Origin: Ophiura sarsii
Taxonomy: Eukaryota; Echinodermata; Ophiuroidea; Amphilepidida; Ophiuridae
NCBI GenBank assembly: GCA_035610835.1
Contig: CM069448.1
Coordinates: 26,375,905 to 26,439,904 of the forward strand
Direction: 5' to 3'
Length of the DNA: 64,000 nt
Of this stretch, positions 35,655 to 48,510 are shown piece after piece. Positions within the stretch are counted from its first letter, which is position 1. Every line of letters begins with the position of its first letter. Below the pieces are notes generated by a model that saw only the letters and a list, made by a program, of their open reading frames with translations, had not been told where the DNA came from and did no database searches. A program made the translations under genes and the position numbers.

Positions 35655-36465
35655 GATTTGTCCATAATTATCACTCACATATTGCAGATTACGCAACATG
35701 TCGTCAGCTTAATAAAATATGTCATTTATTTAACAAATTGATTGAGATTTTTTGCCTAAATCAGCTCTTTACCATGGGAGGCACCTATGGTTTAAGTGCC
35801 TAGGTAAATATTAAACTCTAAATCGTGCTATCAAATCAAAATGATTATTGCCTGAGTCACGCGTGTGACATATTTATTGCATTGCCTTAATCAAATAGTA
35901 TGACTATTTAGACAGCGAAAGTGTTTTGTAAGTTTAGAAAGGTGATTGTAGAGCCTGAGTCTGGATGTTGATGTAAAAGTGCCTAGTAAAATACAATATC
36001 TGCCTAAGTCATGCCGGTATATGTAGTTAAAGTCATTTTAATTGGTTACGTAAATATAATACTATTGAGACATGACAACATAGCCATAATTGTTGTCTTG
36101 TATCAACATGTTATTATGCTTTAAATGGTTAATAAAAGTAACAAAGTAACAAAACTAGATTGTTTTTTTTCTTCATTTATCTCAAAAGCAGTAAAAATGA
36201 CTTCGGCAATTATTTTATTAAGCTGACGATGTATTAGATACATATCTGAATATCAATATTTCTTACCGAAGCTATCGCCGTGGATCTTTATTTGGTGGTG
36301 TGTCTCCCTCAGAAAAAAAAGAAATTAACCCTCACCGTGCTAATCTGATAGCAGTCGTATGTGGCATACTAGCTGGAGTCATAGCAAGCTTTAAAATAAA
36401 TTATAGCAAGCTTTAAAATAAATTCAAAATAAAATCACAAACGTCACATATTATACTACCGTTCG
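35655..36465 (+). pseudogene. Relic of a GPCR C-like gene, split by a transposon
   Basis: GATTTGTCC, ATTATCACTCACATATTGCAG and AACATG (35655-35700) match TM3 of gene C (30431-30475). Homology resumes at 36229 with ATCAATATTTCTTACCGAAGC through the DRY region, where the Arg codon has become CTT, and continues to CACAAACGTCACA in loop 2. The gap is exactly the inverted-repeat element at 35702-36228. Frameshifts (a run of eight A near 36312) and the missing TM1, TM2 and TM5-7 show it is dead. It documents a fourth receptor locus in the cluster. Confidence 0.88.
35702..36228. mobile_element. 527-bp inverted-repeat element with 4-bp target duplication
   Basis: CGTCAGCTTAATAAAATA (35702-35719) is exactly inverted at 36211-36228. 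ATGT flanks both sides (35698-35701 and 36229-36232). The intact paralogue GPCR C carries one ATGT in AACATGTATTG, confirming the insertion point to the base. The interior repeats GCCTAAGTCA-like words and has no coding capacity. A 4-bp duplication is known for Chapaev, Sola1 and some Academ elements; no family is assigned. Confidence 0.92.
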
Positions 36466-36540
36466 GGGGTTTATAGCAAGCTTTAAAATAAATTCAAAAT
36501 AAAATCACAAACGTCACATATTATACTACCGTTCGGGGGG
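36401..36540. repeat. 70-bp tandem duplication in the GPCR C relic
   Basis: Units 36401-36470 and 36471-36540 differ only at the last base. Each begins TTATAGCAAGCTTT and ends at a G run. Confidence 0.95.
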
Positions 36541-37751
36541 TTTTCGCGTGATTTAATGCACCTTTGCGCGTGTTGATGGAATTTTCCGATTTTTCTCGCG
36601 GGACTTAAGGGGGCTGTCAATCCTAAAACAAATTTCAAATTTAAATTTGGACCCAAAAATATATATCGCGTGTTACCATTCTCGAAGTAAAAGAAGTAGA
36701 TTTTTTTCGTAGTAAACAATAGCCAAACGTTGTAACATTTTTTCCTAACCATTAACTTGCATGTGCTTGTAACGATATGAGGGTTAAAAATATCTAAGGG
36801 AGCAATTTTCAATTTTTTTTTTGTTGCGTCTCGTTTTCATAGAATCGCCCATACAAATCCGTTTTCAAAAAATCAGGAAAAATACGTCTTGTCAAAAATT
36901 TGTCAATTTCTTCATTGTTTACAAATCAGAAATACTTCTTCATACTTGATGATGTTTTCAAGTCAATACATTATTCCACGCCAGAATTACAACATATTAA
37001 CGGAAAAGCGCGAATCCAAATTGTCCCAAGTTTTGGTGGATGCTGCCACTACTAGTGGAGTATAGTTATTCACACATAAACACTGCACCAAAATATTCTT
37101 AGGACCCTAAATAAATTCAACAAGTGGAAAAGAACAGGCATAGGATCATTGTATTTTTATGGATATCCTGTGTGCAAACATTTTAACGGAATCCTCTTGT
37201 CATTTTGGAAATCGTAAACGGAAGCTCCGATCCGTTGGACTTACAGAATACTTCTTGTCTTTATGTAGCTAGATACAATAATGTCCTCAGCTGAACGGTA
37301 TCCACGAACCATGTTGATCAAGTAGGCCTATTTGTAACATGATGATAAATGTCAATTGCATCTTGATTAAGATTTCTTTGCTATTCGAACACCTGTTCCG
37401 ATATGTTTTTTGAACTATGTCTATTCAAACACATTAAAACGCAAAGACAATAGAAACTATTTTCGTATTGTAAGCGTTGAGAACTTTTAGATTCATAGGG
37501 GTTCCTTGGACATGTTGGAACAGATTGAATTTCCCATTAATTGGGCAAATACACATATCTCCCGTTTTGAATAACCAATTTGAATGAAATGAAATTTACT
37601 CTATAGCTAATGATGCTTTCTTGCTGTGCATTTCATTAAATATAATCATATTTACATTTAAACTGGTTTAAAAAATCGGTGAAATCGGAACCTGAATATT
37701 TTGACTCTATATAGGTACAAACGATTCTTTAAACAATAAGGCCACTCGCTA
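36541..37751. other. Gene-poor spacer
   Basis: No gene is seen. A 109-codon minus-strand frame (36483-36812) has no domain. Confidence 0.5.
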
Positions 37752-38665
37752 CTTAATAATAATAATATAATACTAAACAGTTCTTATCAAGCGCAAAAAT
37801 GCGCTGAAACAAAGCATAATAAACTATAACATAAAGCAAATATACATAACTACAATTCACACAAATGAAACATATGAGTTTTGAGAGAGTTCTTGAATTG
37901 ATTGATGGATGGCGCATGACGAATCTCATACGGCTGATCATTCCAGAGTTTCGGAGCGATGATGGAAAATGCTCTTTCGCCGTAAGTTTTTGTCCGACAT
38001 GATGAAGTTTGCTGCAGATCTTGCCTTGAAGAACGTAGTGTCCTGGTTGGAACATATGGATGGAGAGGTTCGCACAAATACATTGATGCAATGTCATGAC
38101 GAACGTTATATGTGAGGAGAAGAAGTTTGAAAATTATCCTGTCTAGAACTGGCAACCAATGGAGGTCTCGGAGAACTGTTGTAATGTGTTCTCGCTTTTT
38201 GGTGACAGAAACGAGTCTGGCAGCGGAATTTTGAATTCTTTGAAGTTTTGGAATGTCCTTTGAAGGCAAACCAGTGAGAAGAATGTTGTTATTGTCCAGT
38301 CTGGAAGAAACAAAAGCATGAATTAACTGTTCTGTGGTTGATTTATCCAGGTAACGACGAATTTTACCGATCTTTCTCAAAGCGAAGGAAGCACCGCGGC
38401 ATATGTTATTGACATGAGGTGACATAAGAAAATGAGAGTCAAAAATTGCACCGAGGTTGCGAATCCTACAAGCTGGGGTCACTTGAGAATCACTTACAGT
38501 TAATGTAGAAATGTTGGAAACGCTGGAGAATTTTGAAGAGATGTGGAATACCTCTGTCTTGCTATCATTTAGCATGAGGTAATTGGCAAACATCCATGTC
38601 TTGATGTCATAAACACATTTTTCACTGGGGCCAGTCAGAAAAAGGCATTGCAAAACATTTACCGC
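37752..38665 (-). mobile_element. 5'-truncated LINE (CR1/L2-like), minus strand
   Basis: The minus frame 38653-37850 encodes the post-palm region: DIKTWMFANYLMLNDSKTE, RIRNLGAIFD, SSRLDNNNILLTGLP, LQRIQNSAARLV, LHWLPVLDRIIFKL, YGERAFSIIAPKLWN. The 3' terminus on this strand is GCGCATTTTTGCGCTTG and an ATT-rich tail at 37752-37770. Catalytic motifs are missing. The frame is uninterrupted, so the insertion is probably fairly young. Confidence 0.9.
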
Positions 38666-38739
38666 CAGACCCTAGAAACAATAGGGAGGACACAAAAGGT
38701 AATTTGCGGACATCACCATGTCATGCAAGAGGTTGCTTT

Positions 38740-39270
38740 TATTTATAAAGCCTACATGTATCACATGTCATCCAATTCATAATATACGCAACAATGCACA
38801 AAATCAAATGAACATAATATAAGTTATCAACCAATCGGCAGGAGAGCACAGACTCCCCCTCGCTCCATTGCACAGACAAAAGAGGCCGAAATGAATTACC
38901 AAGGATGTGCCAATGCACATTTTGCCAGATAGATGCCAATGCCTACCAATCTAAATTATCAACAGTGTTGCCATAGATATGTCATGTATATCATTATCCA
39001 ATTATTCAAAATACTAGTTGTCAACCAATCACGACTGATTTGCCATCGATGTGCCAATGCACATCATGGTCAATTTTGCCAGATAGGTATGCCAATGCAC
39101 TTAATTATGTCATTTTATGCCAATGTCTATTTAAACAATTTGCCATAGATATGTCATGTATCTTATTATCCAATTATTCAAATTTAAGAGTTTCAACCAA
39201 TCACGGAATGGGGCACACACCCCACCCCTGAGCTTCATCGCACAGACGAAAGAAGCCCCGGAGAAAAGCT
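38740..39270. repeat. Three diverged direct repeats
   Basis: The words GCCATAGATATGTCATGTAT, TATCCAATTATTCAAA, CAACCAATCA and GCACAGACGAAAGA recur in order about three times (near 38750-38890, 38965-39060 and 39130-39260), often with ATGCCAATGC between. No gene is seen. Confidence 0.6.
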
Positions 39271-40789
39271 ACCTAACCATTAATTAAATTCAAACTGTTA
39301 AGACTATTTGTATAATTTCCTCAGGTAATGACATTAATCAAATTATCATTATAGTTATTTATCGTAATCAATTATTTCACGACTTTAAACCTTTGGAAAA
39401 CAAAACACTGCCAACCAAGATTTATACTTCAGTTTTAAGACGCCGACGAAAGGAGAAACTTGTATAACCCCCCCCCCCCTTTTTTATTTTTTGAGGGGGA
39501 TACTAATTCCCATGTTATTCACCCTAGGCACTGGGAACATGTGGGGGATAGCACTTTGCATCCGGGTTTGTCATTGAAAAAAGTAAGTGCGTTGGCCCAA
39601 TTTTGTAACAAATACTCTTTGCCCTTCAGATTAAGATGTACTGAATCGTATACATACAGTGAATGATCCGACCCTACAATATTGTGACTATGCATGATGA
39701 AGCACATAGGTCTTTTGGTTATAAATATCCTACTTGTGAATCAACATAATATAACAGTAACATATCAGAAAATACAATTTCATATGAGTGCTAGATACGT
39801 ACATACAAAATCTTTACCTTGGACTAGGGAGACCTACATAATACATGAACAAAGATAAGAAATCAACGCGATAGTAGCCGGCTGCGCAAAACTCAAAACT
39901 CTATCTTTGTAGAGAAAAAGAAGCATAGTAATTGGCTCCAGGTGCTAACTATCTCGTGCCAAACCGATATTGAAACTTAACCAGCCGATAAAAAATGAAC
40001 TTCCCAAGGTAACCAGCAATGGTAAACAAACATTGAACATTCGCTAAATTAACCGCGATGTGAATCTGGTGGGCAAAATGACCTGAATGATCGCCTACTC
40101 CTCGAACCGACTCGCATAGTCATTCATGGTTACGTAACACAATTCACAACGATCGTTCAAACAATTTTATTTAGATGTATCGAAAATGAAAATGTTTGAT
40201 CAATTTTTACCAAACAAGAACCTGCAAGGCACTACATGGCCACATCCAACAACAGGATTATTATGCATACTACAGTACAATCTATTAAGCCAGTTCGCTC
40301 CTTGATTTCTCATAAGATAAATATAACGCCATTATTATATACACATCAAACCTCACATAAATTGAATATGAGCCATACATGTTCAAAGTCTAGAACATTC
40401 AAATGCCGCATGTATTTTTAATCCAAAACGGAATAAAGCACCTACATGGCCTACACAACTTTCAGCAAGACAATTAGTTGTCACATTTCAATGAGATATA
40501 CTTTCCAGCCTGGATATTTATCAATTTAAATGTCGGATATGGAGCCAGCATTTATCGAGTATCAATCGGCGCATTTCCCGTTTGACATAGAATGATCATT
40601 GATATATTATGTGAGACAGACAAAATAGTAGTAGAATTTCAAGTTTAGAAAATCAATGTTGTATGACTAACAGCACAGAATAAGTTTTGCTACGACGGAG
40701 ATATTGTCGGGCGACGTGCCCTTCATTTTGATTTCTTTTAAATCAACCACTGCCTAGTAAGCATCTACACTAAGTTATGTCGGATACAG
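39271..40789. other. Gene-poor spacer with a poly-C/poly-T run
   Basis: A C run followed by T-rich sequence lies at 39467-39490. No gene is recognised. Confidence 0.5.
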
Positions 40790-41060
40790 CATTTTGAGTT
40801 TTCAGCAATTTTCAAAATGGCCGCCAAAATGCCAACAAAAGCACGCAATAAACTTATGATGAATTTTAGAACTCTGATGGATGTAATAACGCCGTCTTTT
40901 ATGTATTAGACCCTAGACACTCATATCCAGAACTTTGCTTTGTTAACACATCTAAATCCAAGATGGCCGCAAAAAATGGTAAAACTGGCGTATATTAACC
41001 AACGTGTATGATCAACTATAGTTTTAACAATGGGATGTATGTGTTAGACCATCAGAAACT
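40790..41060. repeat. Fragment with two YY1-like GATGGCCGCC units
   Basis: AAAATGGCCGCCAAAATGCC (about 40816) and CCAAGATGGCCGC (about 40961) are about 145 bp apart, within weakly similar flanks. This resembles one arm of the large element at 59343-62197. Confidence 0.5.
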
Positions 41061-42470
41061 CTAGGGTTTTTTGGTGTGTTTTTTTGCATTATTAACATAC
41101 TCAATTCTAGAATACTCAGATCACCAAGTTTTGTAACATTAACAACATGTAAAAGTCATGAACATAAAATTGAAGTTGCTGTGCCCAGCATTGGAACCCC
41201 ACATTTTAGTAACGCTTATCTTCCGGTTTCCATGAAACTATTTCGTAAGAATGGTTATTTATCATCAAAGCCAACAAGAGATACCATACCGGTCGGTGAC
41301 CACATAACACAATCCGCCAGACATCATATTCTGTTAAGGCTCAAATTGTAATCGCCCAACTGAAAGGATACATTCGTTGAAGATAACAATAAGTAAAGCA
41401 ACAACATAATGATTAGAATTTCATATATACATGAAAGAAATGAGCCTAATATCATCTTGCGTACACAAGCCCCGGGGAAGGGGGTACTCTGATATAACTG
41501 AATATTTCATCATCATCTTCCTCCACTGCAGCGCAGAACCCTCTGTTGAGCACACTCGCACAAGTGTTGAAGTGCATTCAGGCTGGTGCAGACGAACTCC
41601 ATTGGCATTAAAATGTATTTTTACAAAGGTTAGTAGGATGTACCGCCAATCCCCGTTCCGTTCCGCTGTGTGTCACCAATAGTAAACAATGATATGGCTA
41701 TCCGGAATCATGTGATCGATACCGTATACGAGTAAAAGGAAACTCGAGAATGGGCCTCATTGTGAACACTGTATATGGTCACCAAAAATTCATTTTGGAC
41801 CACCGCAGCGACGCGCAGTGGCTAAATCTACGCTGTAGCCTATAGAGTGAATCACTTATCACAGCATCATAGATGGCGTATAATTGTATCTTTCAGGCAT
41901 CTGCAACTGGTGCGGTATATTAATAAACCGCCACTATGATCCAACAGCTAAATCTGTTTCACAGTAATCCGAAACCGTTGATACCATTATTGTATGAAAT
42001 CGTGCCTCCACAAGATGCAAATATGCAATAATACATTCCCCCGCAAGTGGTGGCTCAGGGAAGCGTCGTCACGTCTTTACTTCACCAAATGATACTTCGA
42101 CGTCGACATCATGCATGGAGCAAGCTCGGTGCGGTTGAAAGGTCTCCCCGCACGCCCATACTGGAGAATAAACACACCGAAAAGTCCACGCATACCACAT
42201 CACATTCAGAACGATGGGGTCTATACTGCTAGGCCAATTCGCATGTCCTGAAAGATGAAAAGAAGAAAACAGCAGAAGAAAATCGGGAACATTTGTATCC
42301 TTAACAGTATGTTTTCCCTTACATTAATGCCCTGTTTATATACATGTAACAACTGGTAGCCAAATGAAAATTTATCACCCGAGGATGAGTAAAGTAATAG
42401 CATGAACCATAATTAATATATCCAAATATATAATACTAGGCGGTCACCCGGGTATGCCGGTTCTCGGGTT
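41061..42470. other. Gene-poor spacer
   Basis: Several short open frames (for example 41076-41351 and 41431-41682) carry no recognisable domain or splice context. Confidence 0.45.
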
Positions 42471-42479
42471 GGTGGTTTG

Positions 42480-42915
42480 TAGAATGCATGCATAAAGCCC
42501 GATCGGACAAACTTTGAAAATTCGGCCCTTAGACGACCTTTGACCCCGGACGACCCAAGAAAAGCAAAGCCGTTTTATTTTTTCCACGCTCGACTCGTAT
42601 TCGGGCTTCCCGTCACCGAGTTTAAGCCCGATCGGATAAACTTTGAAAATTCGACCCCTAGACGACCTTTGACCCCGGAAGACCCGACAAACGCTAACCC
42701 GTTTTATTTTTGCCACGCTCGCCTCGCATCGAGCATTGTGATCACCGAGTTTAAGCACGATCCGACCAACTTCAAACAGTTTACCCCTAGATGACCTTTG
42801 ACCTCGTATGCTCTAGCGAATGCGAACTTGCTCTTGCGGGGACCGAACAGATAGATCACCGAGTTTCTCATCACCGAGTTTAAGCCCGATCGGACAAACT
42901 TTAAAATTCGACCAT
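42480..42915. repeat. Degenerate tandem array, unit about 125-130 bp
   Basis: Four occurrences of TTTAAGCCCGATCGGACAAA-like sequence are followed in three cases by TAGACGACCTTTGACCCCGG and CCCGTTTTATTTTTGCCACG-like sequence. Open frames on both strands follow the repeat and are not genes. Confidence 0.8.
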
Positions 42916-45900
42916 ACTACCCAACTAATGAGCCCCAAAACCGAACATTTTAACCAAAATGTATTAAGAGCCACATTTATATAGCAACGAAAATGACAAT
43001 TATCTATTTAATTTACAGAAAGCGACTATAATTGTGACTGTGAGTAACCTAAATAGCGCCATGCATGAAGTAACAGACACCCCAAATTGCAAACCCACAC
43101 AGATCCATGGTCGTTTGGCCCCCGTGGAACCAAATTGAAAACCAAACATGAATGAAAACCATTTATTGAAGTCGCCAACCTGTGATAATATACCGTGGAA
43201 GTATACCAACAAATATTACCGCCCAATATTGAGCCTTTGCGCTACAAATACTAAAACCCATTGGTGAAGAAAGTGTAACAGCACCCATTTTACTAAATAT
43301 TGTTGACGAATATAATTAAAGTGACTAAGGTCACGGGTTATGAACTCGCCTCCCAATAGGGTGGTGCCGTTACATTTTTTAGTTTCATGCTGTCATTTTC
43401 CTCAAATATTTTTAAAACCACAAAAGCTATCTCAACAAATTTGGTATCATTTTAAAGCCCTAATAACAAGCTATCTGCCTGCAAAATGGCATTGGTATAG
43501 CTAATACAGAAAGGGAGATACAGCTGTTTGATGTTTGGGGACCAGAGGTGGTGCTGGAAGGGGTGCCGCCAGAAGGGGTGCCGCCTGTACAAACTCAATG
43601 GGGATATAATCCCATGTTTTGTTCTTTTTACAATAACTAGTCATCCCCTTACGTTACAAACACCATTTTGGTCCCATTTTAAAGGATATTTAGTAGTCTT
43701 TAAGTATGTGGTTCAACAGACTTGTCAACTATTTGTAACAACTAATTAATTATGAATAAGACCATGATCATCAGCTTTCTTCCTATTCGCTACACAGTCA
43801 ACATGAATAATCAGCCTCAATTTACCGGATTTATAAAAATGACTATAACAGAAAAGGTTTTCAACCTATGATAGCAAAAGTATACATTTTTGGAAAGCTT
43901 GTAACTAGAGGAATTCAGAAATGCAGTTTATATCAGGAAAGGGTTCATCCTTGAACAAATATTTCTTAAAATTCTAAAAATATATGAAATAAAAATTGGA
44001 GATATTCACTAGCCGGTATAATTACCATACCGACGTAGTAACTTTGACAATTATATATCATCTAATGGGTAATTTCATGAGGAATTCAAATATGTAAAGT
44101 AAATAATGATAGGTGTAGGTATAAAAAATATATGGATCTCAAATTGAAAATAAAAAACTCTGATATTTTTCCGAACATTTCCGATCATACCATTTTAGTT
44201 CTTGGTCGTACTATAATTTTAATTTCAATTTCCCTTCAGAAAATGTATACTTTTACTACCTCAGCGGGGTATACAAGCAAATATAAATGTGTAAAGTTAA
44301 AATCATGTCGCGAAAGCCAAAATCCGTGTGTAACGCGAAAGGAGGCGAGCTTAAAACACCAGGCAAAACATCCAGGGTTCAATAATCTAGGTCACCAGCT
44401 GGAGAACACCTGTATTTGTAACATTCCAATATATGGAAAACAAACTAGAAAGTCTATTGAGAGATTGCAACTGGGTTCTATTTTATTGAATAAATGCATA
44501 AATTAAAATTCCAACAAACTGGGTTTTTTCCCATAGACCGTGTGCTTTCTGAGCACTTTGAGACTCCAGCACTGAGAGGACAAGTCATATTGTTTTGTTC
44601 TGCAACGACCAAAGGTGTTTAGTATTTTATTTCTTCACAAGTTTCGCAAGGCGTGGGTTGACTTCTTGAGAGAAACCCATTTAAGCCGGGTGCCAGAATA
44701 TTCATTCAATGGAATAAGAACGATGTTGGTCAGTTGGCAAGAGCAGAAACTATTTGTCACCTTTTTCTTTGGGTTTTGAAGAGAGCGGATACAAGGACCG
44801 AAAAGACGAGTGCCATAAATCGCCACACTCGATGTCAGACGAACCATGACGAGAAACGCTGATGAAGCCAGGAATACAAAAATGAAGGAGTCGCTTATAT
44901 AGACAGTAGGAACCGCTGACGGCGATTGTTGGTCCAGCTAAACCTTAGCTAATAACTAATACATCACTTATATCACACGATAGAAAATGAGTTCAATCAA
45001 ATGAAGGATGGTTGATTGAGCGCGCCGTTCACATTGGGTTAAGAGATTGTTGTAGAGTCGCACACAATACCGCTTGTATGTAAACATACGTAGAACAATT
45101 ACAGACTGCGCCATTGTCCAACTTGTTTAGATTCAAATAGTCGCCGCGCGCTGTTCAATTTTCGTTAGAATCCTCACCATGACCGCTTCCCTTTAACACT
45201 TACCCTTTGTGTTTAAAACACAATAGCTTTGACTCTTATGAAATATTGTGGAAAGTAAGAAATCATCCACAGGTAGATGTAACACAATTGTTTGACAACC
45301 TCTCTGGTATGTAACAACATTTTTTTAATAAAAATCCAGACACATCAATATTCAAGAAAAATCAGCATAGAGAAACTTTGTAATATTATTTTCTCTTTTC
45401 TACCATATTGTATATGTGGAATATTATGTTATGTGTGATAACTGCAAGAAAACTGCACAGAATATATTGATTTATATTATAACACTTTTGAGATATTGTG
45501 AATCACTTGATTGGTAATAATTTATTGTATAATATCTGGATAGCACTAGGCTAACTAAGCTAAATTGTTAAATGCCCCGTGCTCTTGACAGGGTAGAAGC
45601 TTGTTTAAAACAGAAATGTACCTCAATCATAGCACAATTAATGTTAAGTCGAAAATGCGCGCATTTCTTTCGTTAACAAATTCGTGTCGGTTCACCTTCA
45701 ATTCTTGCCCCCACAATATGAAAAACCTAGTTACGTCACTGCTCCCGAGGTAAAGCCTTACACAAGAAAGTGTATGTAATTCATGCACTGATTATTAGCG
45801 TCACTAGCTAATTATATCCACATCTACATCATTACTCGACAGACTATCCTTCAGTCTGGTCATTATACTCATTACCGGTAATTACATGTACTACTCCTTA

Positions 45901-46058
45901 ATTATAAGTATATTGTTTAATTTGATCAGTATCTGGGGAGCAAAACAAAAATTACCAGTAAGACATGCGCAAAATGAAGATATTTGATTGAGAGGATGCT
46001 AATTGCATTCTTTGTTTCATTTCATGCCAGCTGTCGCGGCGTGCGGTGGAGGAGCAAG
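42916..46058. other. Gene-poor spacer
   Basis: A 124-codon frame at 44132-44506 has no domain and lies in AT-rich DNA. No transposon ends were confirmed. The promoter of the SRCR gene would be expected at the right end, but no clear core elements are visible. Confidence 0.45.
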
Positions 46059-46146
46059 ATGGTCCTGATTTGTTTGGGATGTCTTTTTGTTATACACTGT
46101 TTATTTATGATGGAAGTTACCAGTCGTACATTTGTAGAGAGATACC
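46059..46146 (+). CDS. Signal-peptide exon of the SRCR/somatomedin-B gene (exon 1)
   Basis: The ATG at 46059 has A at -3 and G at +4. It opens a hydrophobic leader (MVLICLGCLFVIHCLFMMEV) followed by polar residues, as in a secretory signal. The exon ends at 46146 before GTAAGT, with one base of a split codon (phase 1). Joining to the next SRCR exon keeps the frame and makes Gln. The frame is also open upstream to ATGs at 45984 and 45996, but these would put 25 polar residues before the hydrophobic core. Linking this exon to the SRCR exons is inference from phase and content. A distance of 4 kb with several transposons in the intron is plausible. Confidence 0.6.
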
Positions 46147-47310
46147 GTAAGTTATGTTTGAAATTTACATCTAGGGAACATTTCGAATATGCTAATCATA
46201 TGTTATCATCTTTTCAATATGAATCTCATCAATTGATTATTCAACTTTTGAGTCATATTGTCATATTCCCGGCGATTTGGTGAATCGAAAATATTAATCA
46301 AGTGTGAGTATTTTGTTTTTCTCGTCTGACAACACGTCCCCCTATAGTTTTCCCCGGCGCTAAAAACCTTTAATATAAGTATAGGAAAACAATAAAACAT
46401 CTTGTTTTAGTATAATACATTCAAAGTTTTTGTCAGGTAATGTTTTTCCAATCTTGTGATCGAAATCTTAGTTGGACATGAAACTTGCAGCACATGTTTT
46501 ATAGAGTCATCACTTTGAAACTAGACATTTGGAGAAGACAGGATATTTTCAATTTTTAACATGAGACTCAAAACCAATTTTGCCTGAATGAGATTTTGGA
46601 CACACAGGCTATTCCTTAATGATGTCAGTTGGCATCAGAATGTTCGGGGTTTGTATTAATGACTTAGCACTTGACTCGTGCCTCGTAAATAGCCCAAAAC
46701 CCATCTGTGCAAAAACCGTGCCCCTTGGCCCTCTAAACCGAGTCCTACCTTAGGACTACTCTAAGCCTAGAACAACTGCTCACAATCCCAAAACCGCTAT
46801 CAACCCGAGAACCACCCCGTTTTTGGCTCAGCTAGAAGGATGGCTGACTCAATGTTTTTATTTTTAGTATTTCCCTGGATAGGCTGGTTTTAGTGGCCAT
46901 ACGAGGAGGGTTCCTCTTAACATTGGTAGCAAAGACCCGGCTCTTTGGGATGTCACTAGAATATACATTGTCCTTGCTTACAAATGCTGAAGCAATCAAT
47001 AAAAAAGTGATCAGACTATTTTACCTTCAGGCATCAAGCTTGGTGGTATTCTCTTTTATCTGTTGTATCTGACTGTAAAATGACAGCTGGATTTTAAAAC
47101 TGACCAATCTCTGCTTTGGGTGGCCTGTCACTATCATTCATAATTGGAATTGATATATTGTTGAATACCAGAACTAGGCGGGGAAATGGAATGTTAATTT
47201 GAATCAAATCGCTGGTGGAATCTCCAGATTTGCTCCTTTCGATCTCATCTCGCTACGCTCACAGCTCGGTACCAGAGCGAAAATGTGATGCTATCGATGG
47301 GTACCAAATA
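46147..47310. other. Intron 1, first part
   Basis: No gene or repeat recognised. Confidence 0.4.
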
Positions 47311-47996
47311 CAGGGTGACCCAGAAAATGTTGAACCCAAAAATCACAAAATTCAATATTTCTTTTTACCATTAAAATAACAAAATATTGCATAACTCGTT
47401 CACCAGCTATGTGCACCATACATTTAACTTTCTGAAACATTTTAGATCATAAAAATAGGCCACACGAAACTTAAAATACGTGTAATTTTGTAAGAAGTGT
47501 TGTTTTGTAGTGTAAGCGAAGTGCAAAAAAAATGGTTTCATGCTACATGAGCAGAACAAGTGCCTGTTTGAAACCATTTCTGCACAGTATCTCATCAATA
47601 TTCATTTATTATGTAAATCAATATTATTAATTCATAAGAGACTTTGAAAACAAAAACTGAAGTCCCCTTGACTTCATTTGAAAATGTTAATTTGATAAAT
47701 ACAGATCAAAAGAAAAGATTACTTAACTCACCATACTTAGAACAGAATTAAGTTTCATATCTGAACCAAGTTACAATTTTTTCACTTTTACAAAAGAGCG
47801 AAAACACCCCCTGTCACACAATCAAGTGTATCTTTAGTTTGGCAAGGCCAATTTACATAATCTAAAGTTCTCCAGAAAGCTGAATAAATCATTTACATAA
47901 CTGTTGAAAACAGAATGCCATATTTATTTATTTTCATTTTTAATTATTTTTTTTAAATTTGTGATTTTTGGGTTCAACATTTTCTGGGTCACCCTG
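47311..47996. mobile_element. 686-bp TIR element with TA duplication
   Basis: CAGGGTGACCCAGAAAATGT opens a 39-bp inverted repeat that is exact at both ends (47311-47349 and 47958-47996). TA flanks each side. The interior has no transposase. The ends are typical of mariner/Tc1 non-autonomous elements. Confidence 0.9.
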
Positions 47997-48012
47997 TACA
48001 TATGCACGGAAT

Positions 48013-48262
48013 GCACAGGGTGAATCCGGAAAATGTACACGGATTGAAACAGCTCTTTGACCTTGATGTGTGCATTGAACCATGCAATTGTTGTTGTTTG
48101 TATAAAGCGTATTTAATATATTTTATCTTGAAACAAAAAGCGATGTGAATTGGTTGCCGTTAAGTAAACATGTAACCAGGGATGTAATACAGGGTGACTC
48201 AAAAGTGTGCACGAATTGAAACAGCTCTTTGATGTATGCATTAAACCATGCAATTCGTCGCT
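48013..48262. mobile_element. Two solo ends of CAGGGTGA-type elements
   Basis: CACAGGGTGAATCCGG (48013) and ACAGGGTGACTCAAAAG (48191) are each followed by GAAACAGCTCTTTGA and AACCATGCAATT. The first shares GTTGTTTGTATAAAGCGTA with 34887-35025. No inverted partner is seen, so both are truncated. Confidence 0.6.
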
Positions 48263-48510
48263 GTTCTGACATACCGGCACATCTCTTTACTTATTTACAG
48301 TCATTCGCTAGGTCACTCACAGAACGGGTTTGACCTCGGATTTCCTTTAACGCCACGGCCGGAAAATATCCACCATAACACTTCGGAAAATGTCAATAAA
48401 TCTCGGAAATCATCGGATTCTCAACTTTCAACTACAAGTATGTGCGTGCTTTAATGATACTAAACTTGCTGTTGATAAACCGTGGACTTCGCTATTTCCA
48501 ACATGCCTAA

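Noticed and set aside
35449..35741. Proline- and serine-rich frames in the pyrimidine tract
   Set aside because: Low-complexity translation of C and CT runs.
36483..36812. A 109-codon minus-strand frame
   Set aside because: It begins in the 70-bp duplication and has no recognisable domain.
42444..42794. Overlapping frames on both strands
   Set aside because: They follow the period of the tandem array and have no independent support.
44132..44506. A 124-codon frame on the plus strand
   Set aside because: No domain, AT-rich composition, no splice or promoter context; expected by chance in 64 kb.
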